Part shown: positions 9,721 to 17,877 of the stretch, in pieces
Layout of the letters: every line of letters begins with the position of its first letter
Numbering within the stretch: the first letter of the stretch is position 1
From: PALSA-1355 sp035496575
GTDB lineage: Bacteria > Planctomycetota > Planctomycetia > Pirellulales > PALSA-1355
NCBI GenBank assembly: GCA_035496575.1
Contig: DATJEN010000238.1
Span: 8,826 to 72,825 of the forward strand
Length of the DNA stretch: 64,000 nucleotides
Reading direction: 5' to 3'
Notes under the pieces: model-generated
Databases searched by the model: none
What the model was told of the DNA's origin: nothing
Seen by the model: only the letters and a program-made list of their open reading frames with translations
Program-made: the position numbers and the translations under genes

Positions 9721-10611
9721 ATGAAACGCGTGCCGATTGGTCCGCTTTACTATGAGTTTAGCCGCCACCCCGAGGCGCGGCTTCAGGTTGAGCCCGGCGA
9801 AATGTTCGCGGTGGAGAGCGAAGATGCATTCAGCGGACAAATACAGACAAACGCGGATCGCCGCGACAAGTCCAAGATGCCGTTCAGCAATCCGCAAACA
9901 GGTCCCATCACCGTTGTGGGGGCCGAACCCGGCGACGCGATCGCGGTTCGCATCCACTCGATCGTGCCCTTGCACGGACAATGCGTGACGCGGACCAGCG
10001 ACCCGTGCCAGCTAACGGAATGGCTTGGTGACGATTGTCCGCACGGCACGCACGTATGTGCGATTCGCGACGGCCAGATTCATTGGAGCGACAAGCTAAC
10101 GATTCCGTTCGCCCCGATGCTTGGCTGTATCGGCACCGCACCGGCCTGGGGCGCGCCCAGCACCCTGCCGGCCGGCGTGCATGGCGGCAATCTGGACCTG
10201 GTCGAGGTCTGTCCCGGCAGCACAATTTATCTACCGGTTTTCGTGCCCGGCGCGCACCTATACCTGGGCGATGCGCATGCAGCCATGGGCCACGGCGAGC
10301 TATCAGCCAGCGGGTTGGAGATGGCTGCCGAAACCGTGCTCTCAGTCGACATCCACAAGGGTTCGCGGCTGCGTGGCCCACGCGTCGAAACCGCGGACAC
10401 AATTATGGCGGTGGCGACCGGCTGCCCCATGGAGCGGTCGATGGCCAGGGCGTTTGCCGAGCTGATCCTGTGGATGGAGGCGGACTTTGGTTGGAGTCGC
10501 TGGCGGGCTTATGACCTGTTGACCCACGTGGCCGGCACCTCGATTGGCTACTACGGCATCGGGACCGTGGGCGTAAAAATCGCCAAGCGGTATCTGGCTA
10601 GCCCGGAATAG
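9721..10611 (+). CDS. Acetamidase/formamidase family protein
   Basis: Member of the FmdA/AmdA family, which hydrolyses formamide or acetamide to ammonia and the carboxylic acid. At 296 residues it matches the short bacterial form. Recognisable features are the early VEPGEMFAVESEDAFSGQ stretch, the GPITVVGAEPGDAIAV segment, a His/Gly-rich core (GVHGGNLD, GDAHAAMGHGELS) that supplies metal-binding residues in the family, and a C-terminal IGYYGIGTVGVKIAK. The ATG at 9721 is preferred to a TTG six bases earlier. The gene is divergent from the heme-binding dehydrogenase and has no amide-transport genes beside it. Substrate preference (formamide or acetamide) cannot be decided here. Confidence 0.9.
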   Translation: MKRVPIGPLYYEFSRHPEARLQVEPGEMFAVESEDAFSGQIQTNADRRDKSKMPFSNPQTGPITVVGAEPGDAIAVRIHSIVPLHGQCVTRTSDPCQLTEWLGDDCPHGTHVCAIRDGQIHWSDKLTIPFAPMLGCIGTAPAWGAPSTLPAGVHGGNLDLVEVCPGSTIYLPVFVPGAHLYLGDAHAAMGHGELSASGLEMAAETVLSVDIHKGSRLRGPRVETADTIMAVATGCPMERSMARAFAELILWMEADFGWSRWRAYDLLTHVAGTSIGYYGIGTVGVKIAKRYLASPE

Positions 10612-10729
10612 TTGGCGGCCACCAGCCGAAAGTTTGCGGGCCAATTTCCGCGGGACTAAAATCTCGGGGCGCCAGGCTCCAGCCGATCCCCGTTCCAGCC
10701 GTTCCAGTTTCAGACCAGGAGAACCGGAT

Positions 10730-12121
10730 ATGCGTCGCACCCGCCTCCAACTCGCGTGGGCTCTTCTCGTTCTCTTCAGCGCCGCCAGCGCAGTGGCGAA
10801 AGAGACGGCACTCGATCGGTACATTGCCGCGCCCGACCCGGCTTATCGTTGGGAACTCGCGCAGACGATCGAAGGTGAAGGCCAAACCACCTACGTGCTC
10901 GACCTGACCTCGCAAACGTGGCGCACCGCGGCCGACGTGGATCGCCCGGTCTGGAAGCATTGGTTGACGATCGTTAAGCCGAAGGAAGTCAAAGGCGGCA
11001 CGGGTTTCCTGTTCATCGGCGGTGGCAGCAATCGCGATGCGGCGCCGAAGGCGGCGTCCCAGCGCGTGATCGATCTGGCGCTGTATACCGGAACGGTGGT
11101 CGCCGAATTGGGCACCGTGCCCAACCAGCCGCTGCATTTCGCGGATTCAAAGGACGAGGGGCGTTCGGAAGACAACTTGATCGCCTATACGCGCGTCAAG
11201 TACATGGCGACCCGCGATCCAACCTGGCTGGTGCGATTGGCGATGGTGAAAAGCGGCGTGCGCGCCATGGACGCCATGCAAGAGTTCTTGGCCTCTGAGC
11301 AGGGCGGGAAGGTTAAGATCGAAAAGTTTGTGGTCGCGGGCGGATCGAAGCGCGGCTGGACAACGTGGCTCATCGGCACCGTGGACAATCGCGTGGCGGC
11401 GATCGTGCCCATGGTGATCGACGCTCTCAACTCGGAAGTGATCACGCGGCATCACTACGAAGCTTATGGCTTCTTCTCGCCGGCCTTGAAGGACTATGTC
11501 CGCCACGGCTTGTTTCCGAACAAGGTGGGCACGCCGGAATATCGCGAGATTCTCGCAATCGAAGACCCCTACAACTACCGCGACCGCGCGCGTCTGACGA
11601 TTCCCAAGTTCATTATCAATGCCTCGGGCGACCAGTTCTTTTTGCCGGACAACTCGCAGTTCTATTACAACGAGCTGCCCGAGGAGAAGCATCTGCGCTA
11701 TGTGCCTAATGCCAAGCACAACCTGGAAGGGAGCGACGCCCGCGAAAGTTTAGCTGCGTTCTACCAGGCGGTGCTCGACGGGACGCCACGCCCGAAGTTC
11801 TCTTGGACCAAGGAGAGTGACGGCAGCTTGCGCGTGACGGTTACGGACAAGCCGGCGGAGGTCCTGCTGTGGCAAGCGACGAACCCCAAGGCGCGCGACT
11901 TCCGCGTGGATACGATTGGCAAGGCCTACACGAGCACCAGGCTTGAACCGCGCAGCGACGGAGCGTACCTGGCCCAGGTCTCGAAGCCGCCGGCGGGTTT
12001 CACGGCCTTTTTCGTCGAGCTTCAGTACCCGACCGGGAAGAAGTATCCATTCAAATTCTCGACGGAAGTCAGCGTGGTGCCTGACGTGCTGCCGTTCAAA
12101 ATGCCCGGGCCGACGAAGTAA
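10730..12121 (+). CDS. PhoPQ-activated pathogenicity-related (PqaA-type) alpha/beta hydrolase, exported
   Basis: PhoPQ_related family (PF10142), predicted alpha/beta-hydrolase fold, 463 residues. The ATG at 10730 follows AGGAGA at 10717-10722, and the first ~23 residues form a signal peptide ending around AVAKE. A nucleophile-elbow-like GGSKRGW is followed by DNRVAAIVPMVID. Later INASGDQFF and NAKHNLEGSD supply the expected Asp and His of a Ser-Asp-His triad. Named for Salmonella PqaA, the family is common in Planctomycetes without any link to virulence, and its substrate is unknown. It sits 118 bases after the acetamidase and converges with the next gene across 24 bases. Confidence 0.9.
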   Translation: MRRTRLQLAWALLVLFSAASAVAKETALDRYIAAPDPAYRWELAQTIEGEGQTTYVLDLTSQTWRTAADVDRPVWKHWLTIVKPKEVKGGTGFLFIGGGSNRDAAPKAASQRVIDLALYTGTVVAELGTVPNQPLHFADSKDEGRSEDNLIAYTRVKYMATRDPTWLVRLAMVKSGVRAMDAMQEFLASEQGGKVKIEKFVVAGGSKRGWTTWLIGTVDNRVAAIVPMVIDALNSEVITRHHYEAYGFFSPALKDYVRHGLFPNKVGTPEYREILAIEDPYNYRDRARLTIPKFIINASGDQFFLPDNSQFYYNELPEEKHLRYVPNAKHNLEGSDARESLAAFYQAVLDGTPRPKFSWTKESDGSLRVTVTDKPAEVLLWQATNPKARDFRVDTIGKAYTSTRLEPRSDGAYLAQVSKPPAGFTAFFVELQYPTGKKYPFKFSTEVSVVPDVLPFKMPGPTK

Positions 12122-12145
12122 GGGGCCGGAGGTAGACACGACGAG

Positions 12146-13003
12146 TCACTCGCCCTTGTCGGTCCACTCCTTGCGCGCGCCTTCGATGCGCAACGGTCCG
12201 ATGGGTTTGTTGTCGCGCAGCACGATGTAAGAGTCTGCGCCCGCCGTGCTGTCCCAGGCGAGTTTGGCGAGGCCACCGGCGCGCACGCTGGCCGATGGAG
12301 GCGTGCGCCCGCCTTGCGGCCCGAGTGCAACCAGCGCATAGCGATGTTCGCCTGAGCCATCATCGGAGACGACCCGCGGCGCGGCCGGTGGGCTGATCGC
12401 GTGCTCTCGGATCGATCCTCCCCACAGCTCGAGCACCTGGTCAGGCGCCGGCAATCCGCCTCCGCCATAACCGCCGCCGCCCAACGACATCATGCCCTGG
12501 CCGATCAGGGCATCGGTTAGCGGCTCTGGGTGCTCGGGCCGGAAGGATTGAAATCGCAGCCGGCCAGGGTGGGTTGAGCCGTTCCATCGCTCGCGCGGCA
12601 CCTCGGAGTATTCGAGCCCTTCGCCTTGCAGGATGGCCATTTGCCGCCAGGCGCCATCCAGCCACACGTTCCAGGAAATATGGCCAGGCGCTCGCCGCAA
12701 CGTGCCGTCGCGCTCAAGCGCGTGAAAACGGTCGTCGAACGGATCATCGATCTCGCCCTTGATGAGCCGGCTGCGCACCCACAGCCCGCCGACGTCTTCA
12801 CCCACGGAGCGGGCGTAGATTCCGCGCGGAATCTGCTGCGCCTCATACCCCTTTTCCCAAGGATGGCCGCTATCGGAGACGATGAGCTCCTTGCGCACGA
12901 TGAGCCGTTCGACGTCGAGCTCTTTGACGGGCGGCGCTTCGGTCTTGAGGATGCCGAGCGTGGCCAGCACCGAAAATGCAATCGTAATCAACCGGTCTTT
13001 CAT
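12146..13003 (-). CDS. Exported or membrane-anchored hypothetical protein (285 aa)
   Basis: Unrecognised. The N-terminus (residues 1-20, KDRLITIAFSVLATLGIL) is a signal peptide or anchor. The region from ~35 to 160 is rich in Arg, Asp and Trp with repeated V-R-S-R type strands, suggesting a beta-structured domain. A glycine-rich loop, GGGGYGGGG, lies near residue 175. The last ~70 residues (KLAWDSTAGADSYIVLRD) resemble a fibronectin type III-like strand pattern. It converges with the PqaA-like gene. No partner genes suggest a role. Confidence 0.75.
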   Translation of the reverse strand: MKDRLITIAFSVLATLGILKTEAPPVKELDVERLIVRKELIVSDSGHPWEKGYEAQQIPRGIYARSVGEDVGGLWVRSRLIKGEIDDPFDDRFHALERDGTLRRAPGHISWNVWLDGAWRQMAILQGEGLEYSEVPRERWNGSTHPGRLRFQSFRPEHPEPLTDALIGQGMMSLGGGGYGGGGLPAPDQVLELWGGSIREHAISPPAAPRVVSDDGSGEHRYALVALGPQGGRTPPSASVRAGGLAKLAWDSTAGADSYIVLRDNKPIGPLRIEGARKEWTDKGE

Positions 13004-13149
13004 GGAAGTGAGCTCCTAGCGCTTAACCGCAGTGACACGTACACGACGGCACTTTTACACAGGAAGTTCGTGGCTGCAATGGAACGCGTGAAGGAATGAA
13101 TAAGGAAAAGCGGGCGTGTGAAGGGAGGCCTGCGGCAAAACGGCGTCGC

Positions 13150-13257
13150 TCAGATGGCCCCGCACGTTCGCAAGAGCACGATCAGCACCAGGGTGACGAG
13201 CGCACTGACAACCAGCGACCCGATGCAACCGAGCTGATTCGAGAAGAAAAAGAACAT
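13150..13257 (-). CDS. Small single-pass membrane protein (35 aa)
   Basis: A 35-codon frame encodes MFFFFSNQLGCIGSL followed by a hydrophobic helix (VVSALVTLVLIVLLR) and ends TCGAI-stop. I recall similar tiny proteins that begin M-(F/I)-F-F-S-N-(R/Q)-L-G-C-x-G-S-L in several bacterial phyla, which makes chance less likely. The N-terminal FFFFSN and the central Leu/Val/Ile helix are what a one-pass membrane peptide should look like. No strong Shine-Dalgarno is visible. It sits in the 400-base gap between the hypothetical exported protein and tRNA-Leu. Function unknown. Confidence 0.6.
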   Translation of the reverse strand: MFFFFSNQLGCIGSLVVSALVTLVLIVLLRTCGAI

Positions 13258-13367
13258 TTGCGGGCTTCCGGCGTTTGGAGAGAGAACCGCCGGGACAGCG
13301 TGCAAAGCGCGTTCCTCGCGTGCTGGGTCAAGCGCCCGCCGAGGGGCTTAACGGCGAATGGCCGAGC

Positions 13368-13395
13368 TTGACCGTGTGGGGCCTGGCGCTACAAA
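13368..13395 (+). promoter_or_regulatory. Candidate sigma70-type promoter for tRNA-Leu
   Basis: TTGACC at 13368-13373 and TACAAA at 13390-13395 are separated by 16 bases, placing the transcription start about 15-20 bases before the mature tRNA. The -35 box matches consensus at five of six positions and the -10 at four of six. Position relative to the tRNA is the main support. Confidence 0.45.
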
Positions 13396-13419
13396 CTGGT
13401 GCTGCTAAGATGATTCATG

Positions 13420-13501
13420 GGCCGCTTGGTGAAATTGGCAGACACGCAAGACTTAGGATCTTGTGCCGAAAGGCGTCGGGGTTCGAGTCCCCGAGCGGCC
13501 A
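13420..13501 (+). tRNA. tRNA-Leu (UAG)
   Basis: The acceptor stem GGCCGCT (13420-13426) pairs perfectly with AGCGGCC (13494-13500), leaving A at 13501 as discriminator. The anticodon stem CAAGA/TCTTG encloses loop CTTAGGA with anticodon TAG at 13454-13456. A long variable arm (GTGCCGAAAGGCGT) and the T-loop GTTCGAGTC are present, as expected for a class II leucine tRNA. CCA is not encoded. Confidence 0.97.
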
Positions 13502-13600
13502 CTGTATTCTCTCGAATTCTCCCGATTCTGCCGCCTGTCACTTCAAGGCGTCAGGAGTCAGATTGCCTCTGTGCGATCTTTTCGCGCGTGCGACGTCGCG

Positions 13601-14821
13601 TCAGCGCACCAGCCAGACGTTATACGAATAAACGTATTGGCTGGTCTGGGCACTCCCGCTGATTCCTCCCTTCGTCCCGATGTATGCAGGTTGTATGGTG
13701 ACCCCCTTGTTTTTCCCGGTCATCTTGACAGCCATCACTCGGATGCCAACGAACTGACAAATCGTATACGTCGCATTGTTGCCCGGGTTTATTACGGACT
13801 TATAGATCGGAATGATTCGGGGTTGGCCAATGATGTCCGACAGTTCTTTTCCTATGCTCGCACTGACGCCCGTATCTCCGTTGATAGACAGCTCGCTGTT
13901 GGAATCAAGGGCGAGCTGTCCATTCGGAAGGGCTTGCATGTCCTGCGGGCTGATTCCGTACGTGATTTGGCGGGATATGTCCGAGGTGCTGTTACTGGCT
14001 GAACCAATATCGACCGTGCCGAAGTTTCCCGGTGTCGTCCCGTCAGGGTACAAGTCGATCTCCAAAACGTGATCACCGTGATTGGTAACCCCGTTCGTTG
14101 CGTCCCAGCCGAGTGAATCTGAACCCGTCCCTGCGAGCATGTCGTTCCATGCCTGAAGTTTGAGCGCGATTGGCAGGATGGCCAGATTCGTGTTATCCGA
14201 GGGCGTCTTGAATCCAGCAATTCCTTGGGTTAGGACGGCGGCCGTGGCAGTCGCTTGCGCGGCCCGGCTGTTGGTTCCCAGCACGCGTGCGAAGAACAAC
14301 GGCACCTCGCCATTTTGGCTGGTGGTTCGTCGCACGGTAACCTGAGCCGCGTTTGCCAGGTTCATGTTGTTGAAGCTCATGGTTTGCGTCGGGTCGGACG
14401 GATTCGAAAGGTATCCGATCACGACGTCGCCGGTCGTAGTGTTGGCCGTGTTAAGATTCACCACGGGTGCGACATTCCGCACTTGATTTAGCCCGGCAAA
14501 TTGCACGGCCTTGGCGCGGGCCGAAGTAATTTCAGCGGTCATGTCGGCCTGGCCGTATAAGCCGCCATTATCTGGAATAAGATCGCCGGCGGCCGCTAGC
14601 GCCGCCGCATCGGCAGCGTGCTGCAATTCAGTTCGGGCCAGCATCATGATCCCGATATCGATTGCAAAGGCCGCCATTCCCAGCATGAGCACGAGCATGA
14701 GCGCCGTTAATATGATCATCGCGCCACGGCGGCTTTTCGGTACGTGTGATGTTCGTCTCAACACGGTTGTGCGGCTGCGTACGGCGCTTGTGAAACCAAC
14801 TTGAGAGATGTGATGTGGCAT
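13601..14821 (-). CDS. TadG-like Flp pilus-associated / TadE-TadG family protein (406 aa)
   Basis: Residues ~31-80 (RRGAMIILTAL, one transmembrane helix, then AIDIGIMMLARTELQHAADAAALAAAG) are the classic TadG N-terminal signature, in which a single N-terminal helix anchors a large periplasmic domain. The remaining ~320 residues are rich in Asn, Thr and Ser with an LPIALKLQAW segment, typical of planctomycete TadG-like proteins. Such proteins normally work with TadE and the Flp pilus machinery or as surface proteins, but no other tad genes are in this window. The gene ends 100 bases after tRNA-Leu on the opposite strand. Its leader holds an inverted repeat. Confidence 0.85.
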   Translation of the reverse strand: MPHHISQVGFTSAVRSRTTVLRRTSHVPKSRRGAMIILTALMLVLMLGMAAFAIDIGIMMLARTELQHAADAAALAAAGDLIPDNGGLYGQADMTAEITSARAKAVQFAGLNQVRNVAPVVNLNTANTTTGDVVIGYLSNPSDPTQTMSFNNMNLANAAQVTVRRTTSQNGEVPLFFARVLGTNSRAAQATATAAVLTQGIAGFKTPSDNTNLAILPIALKLQAWNDMLAGTGSDSLGWDATNGVTNHGDHVLEIDLYPDGTTPGNFGTVDIGSASNSTSDISRQITYGISPQDMQALPNGQLALDSNSELSINGDTGVSASIGKELSDIIGQPRIIPIYKSVINPGNNATYTICQFVGIRVMAVKMTGKNKGVTIQPAYIGTKGGISGSAQTSQYVYSYNVWLVR

Positions 14822-15127
14822 GGGAATTCTTCCGAATAGACGGGCGCTTTTTTGGGGGCATTTACACTCACGTCGGCGGAATCTAACGCCGTCTATTCCA
14901 CCCTAATTAGGCGGGTCGAATTGTCAAAAAATCGCGGAATTCCCGCATAATTCAACCACGATTCGTGGCACAGCGGTCATCCGATTGGTCATGGCAATTC
15001 GGCAACTTCCATTAGTTGCGCATGGAAGCGTGCAGCGACGAACCGCGGTTCCATGAAGCAGGGCTTGTGCGTCGGCGGAACTGACGCAAATGATGGCCGG
15101 CCACCGAAAATTGCAGCGCGGACAGGG
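14822..15127. other. Intergenic region holding the leader of the TadG-like gene
   Basis: This 306-base gap has no convincing gene. Its left part contains an inverted repeat and a perfect TTGACA-type hexamer reading leftward (complement of 14922-14927), with a weak TAGGGT 16 bases further on, a possible promoter for the TadG-like gene. Nothing is recognised from about 14960 to 15127. Confidence 0.4.
14834..14898 (-). repeat. 10-bp inverted repeat in the TadG-like gene leader
   Basis: GAATAGACGG at 14834-14843 is perfectly complementary to CCGTCTATTC at 14889-14898, with a 45-base loop. It lies 13 bases upstream of the TadG-like start codon on the minus strand, so a transcript starting near 14900 would fold it directly before the ribosome-binding region. 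Confidence 0.5.
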
Positions 15128-15592
15128 CTAGCGGATTTTGTCGAGCGCTTCGCGGCCGGACATGCCCACTTCGATGCCCAGTTCTTTCGCCTTGGCCGTG
15201 ACGGCGGTGACTTTCGAGTTGAGCATGCCGGCGGTGTCAACGGCCGGAACGATCGCGCAGGCTTCGCCGAATTTTTCGAACGATCCCACGTTCAGGTAAG
15301 GGCAACCAATCACGCCTTTCGATCCTTTGACGACCAGCAATTTCTGATCGAGCTGAATTTCGTGCCGTTCGAGGCCGCGCCAAGCGCTGTCTTCGCCCGC
15401 CGGAATGGTATCTTGATTGGCGAGCTCGGCGGCCGCCGGTGCAGTGGCAGTCTCGCGCCGTGCGTCGCCAATGGGCCGCCCGCAGCCGGCAGAGCTGATC
15501 GCCAAAAAAACGACACAACCGCCGAGCAAGTAAAGTAGCAAGATCCAGGCCCTTTCCAAAAACTGCCCGTGGGGCGAGGTGAGCACACGCAT
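15128..15592 (-). CDS. DUF1805 (YunC-like) domain lipoprotein
   Basis: The C-terminal ~90 residues match the DUF1805/YunC pattern: LLVVKGSKGVIGCPYLNV, then an acidic-alanine stretch, then KAKELGIEVGMSGREALDKI. The N-terminal part has a hydrophobic helix (ILLLYLLGGCVVFLAI) ending in a lipobox-like SSAGC, so the protein is probably an exported lipoprotein, unlike the usual cytoplasmic form. The function of DUF1805 is unknown. The start is uncertain. The ATG at 15592 shares the palindrome CATG with the divergent gene and has no visible ribosome-binding site; a TTG at about 15543, preceded by GGAAAGG, is an alternative that still keeps the lipobox. Confidence 0.75.
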   Translation of the reverse strand: MRVLTSPHGQFLERAWILLLYLLGGCVVFLAISSAGCGRPIGDARRETATAPAAAELANQDTIPAGEDSAWRGLERHEIQLDQKLLVVKGSKGVIGCPYLNVGSFEKFGEACAIVPAVDTAGMLNSKVTAVTAKAKELGIEVGMSGREALDKIR

Positions 15593-15989
15593 GTCTAAAA
15601 AAGCATCTTGGCTATTTGGCTTAGGCGCCGCGTGGAACATCGTGATTGGACTGTCGATCATTTTTGCACCTGCGATTTCACTCAATCTACTCTATGGCCA
15701 TGAACCGAGCGCGGACGATCCGCTTTTGTTCATGCTGGATCGTGACTTCGGGGTTTGCGTGTTGCTGTTCGGTGTTGGGTACGCAATCGTGGCCTGGAAT
15801 CCGAGCCGAAATCATGGCCTCGTATGGCTGGGCATCGTCGGAAAATTTGTCGTGGTGGCAACGCTCGTACAACGATGGCTGATGGGCGTGGCCACGGCTT
15901 GGGTCTTGCCGACAGCAGCAGGTGATTTTGTATTTGCGCTGCTGTTCGCCTGGTTTCTTCGGCGGAGCAAACCAAGCGATCATTCATGA
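15591..15989 (+). CDS. Small four-helix membrane protein (132 aa)
   Basis: Unrecognised integral membrane protein. Four hydrophobic segments are visible: WLFGLGAAWNIVIGLSIIF, FGVCVLLFGVGYAIVAW, LVWLGIVGKFVVVATLV and GDFVFALLFAWFL. The C-terminus is basic and short. The ATG at 15591 follows GAGGTGAG at 15576-15583, a good Shine-Dalgarno spacing, and is preferred to the GTG at 15579. It diverges from the DUF1805 lipoprotein gene with start codons overlapping by two bases. Confidence 0.75.
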   Translation: MSKKASWLFGLGAAWNIVIGLSIIFAPAISLNLLYGHEPSADDPLLFMLDRDFGVCVLLFGVGYAIVAWNPSRNHGLVWLGIVGKFVVVATLVQRWLMGVATAWVLPTAAGDFVFALLFAWFLRRSKPSDHS

Positions 15990-16269
15990 CAAGCTAGAGT
16001 GGCTCAGTCAATTCGATCGACGTCCATTTAGCCCAACAAAATAGTTCGTGCGACAGTGAATTGGCCGTTGTGCGATCCCTTCTTGCATACTGCCACGAGA
16101 GCCAACAATTCTTGCAGCTAGGGCGGCCGATAAGTATGCTTCAACACCGGTCGAGTGCCGCTTGCCAAAGACCAACTTGGCATTGTGAACCTAGCGCGGC
16201 CACTTTGCACCTCGGCTACACGATTGTGAGTGCGCGCTCAGATCCTATGATTCGGAAATAGAGGGACGC

Positions 16270-17169
16270 ATGCACACCCTTGTCAAGTTCGCCTGCACGC
16301 TGCTTTTTAACGTGGCGCCATTGTGCGGCGCGATCGGATGCGCCTGCTGCGTGACAAGCGCGCAGGGGGCGATCACCTATTATCGTCTGTTCAAAAGCGC
16401 TAGCTATCAACAAACGGCGAATGCCCAGCCGTCGACACCGGATCTGACATGGGCAAATCTAGATGTTTTTTCCAACAATCCGGCCGACGTAAAACTTGCA
16501 ACCGTGACGGCGGCCAGTCCGCTCTCACCATTTCCTTTGAGCCTAACTGGACCCGGCTATGCGCCTCCTTATACCGCGTTCACGTTTAGCACGAGTTATG
16601 CCACGGTTAGTGCCTTGACTACGAACTATCCCAATTCCACGTCCTATCAATTTGCTATCAGTGGCGGTGCGCTGGGGAGCCAAAGCGCCTCGCTCGTTTC
16701 GCCGGCCAGCAACCTGTTTCCAGCTATTCCGTACTTCAGTGGCAGCACGTACAGTCAAGCGCAAGGAATGAATTCGTCGCTTCCCTTCACCTTTGCCTGG
16801 AACGGCTTTTCAGTCGCTGGCGGCGCCGTGAATTTAGAGTTGGCATACTTCACGGTCGCCCGGATTTCTGACGGCCAGGTGGCCTACAGCACGGTCAAAG
16901 GAAATGGAGCTGGCTCGGTTACATTGCCTGCAAATAGCCTGCAACCTAACACGTCCTACAACGCAACGCTCATTTACGATGCGCGGATCGAGCAAGCAAA
17001 CGCGGGTTTCAACGGGGCTACCTCGGAAGTCGCCTTTGACCAGAGAGTTAATCTGACGTTTGCAACAGTTCCCGAGCCCCCCAGCATCGTCCTTGCCGTG
17101 TTCGGCCTCGTCGGCATGGCGTTTTGGCGGCGACGAACTCGCACACATCTGCCGACATGGACCATCTAA
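16270..17169 (+). CDS. PEP-CTERM sorting-domain protein (299 aa)
   Basis: Secreted protein with an N-terminal signal peptide (residues ~6-35) and a C-terminal PEP-CTERM signal: VPEPPSIVLAVFG, a hydrophobic helix, then WRRRTRT. In known systems an exosortase cuts this tail during export. The body is rich in Ser, Thr, Asn and Tyr with no Cys after the signal peptide, typical of surface or extracellular-matrix proteins. Exosortase is not in the window. The 280 bases upstream hold no recognisable gene. Confidence 0.85.
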   Translation: MHTLVKFACTLLFNVAPLCGAIGCACCVTSAQGAITYYRLFKSASYQQTANAQPSTPDLTWANLDVFSNNPADVKLATVTAASPLSPFPLSLTGPGYAPPYTAFTFSTSYATVSALTTNYPNSTSYQFAISGGALGSQSASLVSPASNLFPAIPYFSGSTYSQAQGMNSSLPFTFAWNGFSVAGGAVNLELAYFTVARISDGQVAYSTVKGNGAGSVTLPANSLQPNTSYNATLIYDARIEQANAGFNGATSEVAFDQRVNLTFATVPEPPSIVLAVFGLVGMAFWRRRTRTHLPTWTI

Positions 17170-17221
17170 GGAACTTTCCCTCCATTTGCGGCGCAGCAAC
17201 AGGCTGGGTTCACGGGCGTAT

Positions 17222-17737
17222 TTACTTCTTGAGCTTCGAGGCGAAGCGAAGGCCGACGCCGTCGGGCGCGACAACGGTGAAATCGCGCAGACCATAGTAT
17301 CGATCGCCGATGGCCCGTTTAACGGGCAACTTCATTTCCTGGCACAACTTCCAATAGCGATCGACGTCGCTGACCATGATGCGGATGTTGGCCACCATGG
17401 TGGCGGGCGGATTCGGCTGGCCGGGAAGCTGTTCGAGATACAGCCGCGAGTCGTCCCAGCCAAGCTCCACGAAGGTTGGCTCCCTGCGCACCACGGCGAA
17501 CCCCAATTGCTCGTAGAACGCGGTTGAGCGCTTCACGTCGCGCACATAAACCTCGACGATCAACTGTTCCGGCGCTTCGACGTATTTCGGGCGGGGTGAC
17601 TTGTCACCCTGGGCTTGAACTGGCTCGTCCGCCGTCGCGAACCGAATACCGGCTGTGAAAGCGAATCCAATGCTCAGGCCGCACACGAACGCCCGCCACA
17701 AGCCGCGATGCAGATGTCGATGATTGAGCATCAGCAA
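17222..17737 (-). CDS. Exported VOC (glyoxalase/dioxygenase-like) superfamily protein
   Basis: 171 residues. Residues 15-38 form a signal peptide or anchor (AFVCGLSIGFAFTAGIRFATADE). The rest is one vicinal-oxygen-chelate module: LIVEVYVRDVKRSTAFYEQLGF, an RLYLEQ strand, an IRIMVSDVDRYW strand and a final FTVVAPDGVGLRF. VOC proteins are usually cytoplasmic, so a leader is unusual. The canonical metal-binding His/Glu pair of glyoxalase I is not complete (Glu occurs early, with no matching His), so catalytic activity is doubtful. It diverges from the bestrophin gene. Confidence 0.8.
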   Translation of the reverse strand: MLMLNHRHLHRGLWRAFVCGLSIGFAFTAGIRFATADEPVQAQGDKSPRPKYVEAPEQLIVEVYVRDVKRSTAFYEQLGFAVVRREPTFVELGWDDSRLYLEQLPGQPNPPATMVANIRIMVSDVDRYWKLCQEMKLPVKRAIGDRYYGLRDFTVVAPDGVGLRFASKLKK

Positions 17738-17877
17738 CCTCCCACATTGGAATGGTATGCACGCGAAATGAACGGCCCGATTATCGTGCCGACGGTGTGT
17801 CGCGTCGAGGCGCTGTCGAGAAGCCGCCTGGCGTTGAGCGCGCCTCCTTCTTCGGCGATAATTATCCGCACACCGCT

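Noticed and set aside
12146..13003. Possible fibronectin type III domain at the C-terminus of the hypothetical exported protein.
   Set aside because: Only one short strand pattern (KLAWDSTAGADSYIVLRD) supports it; kept as a remark and not as a functional call.
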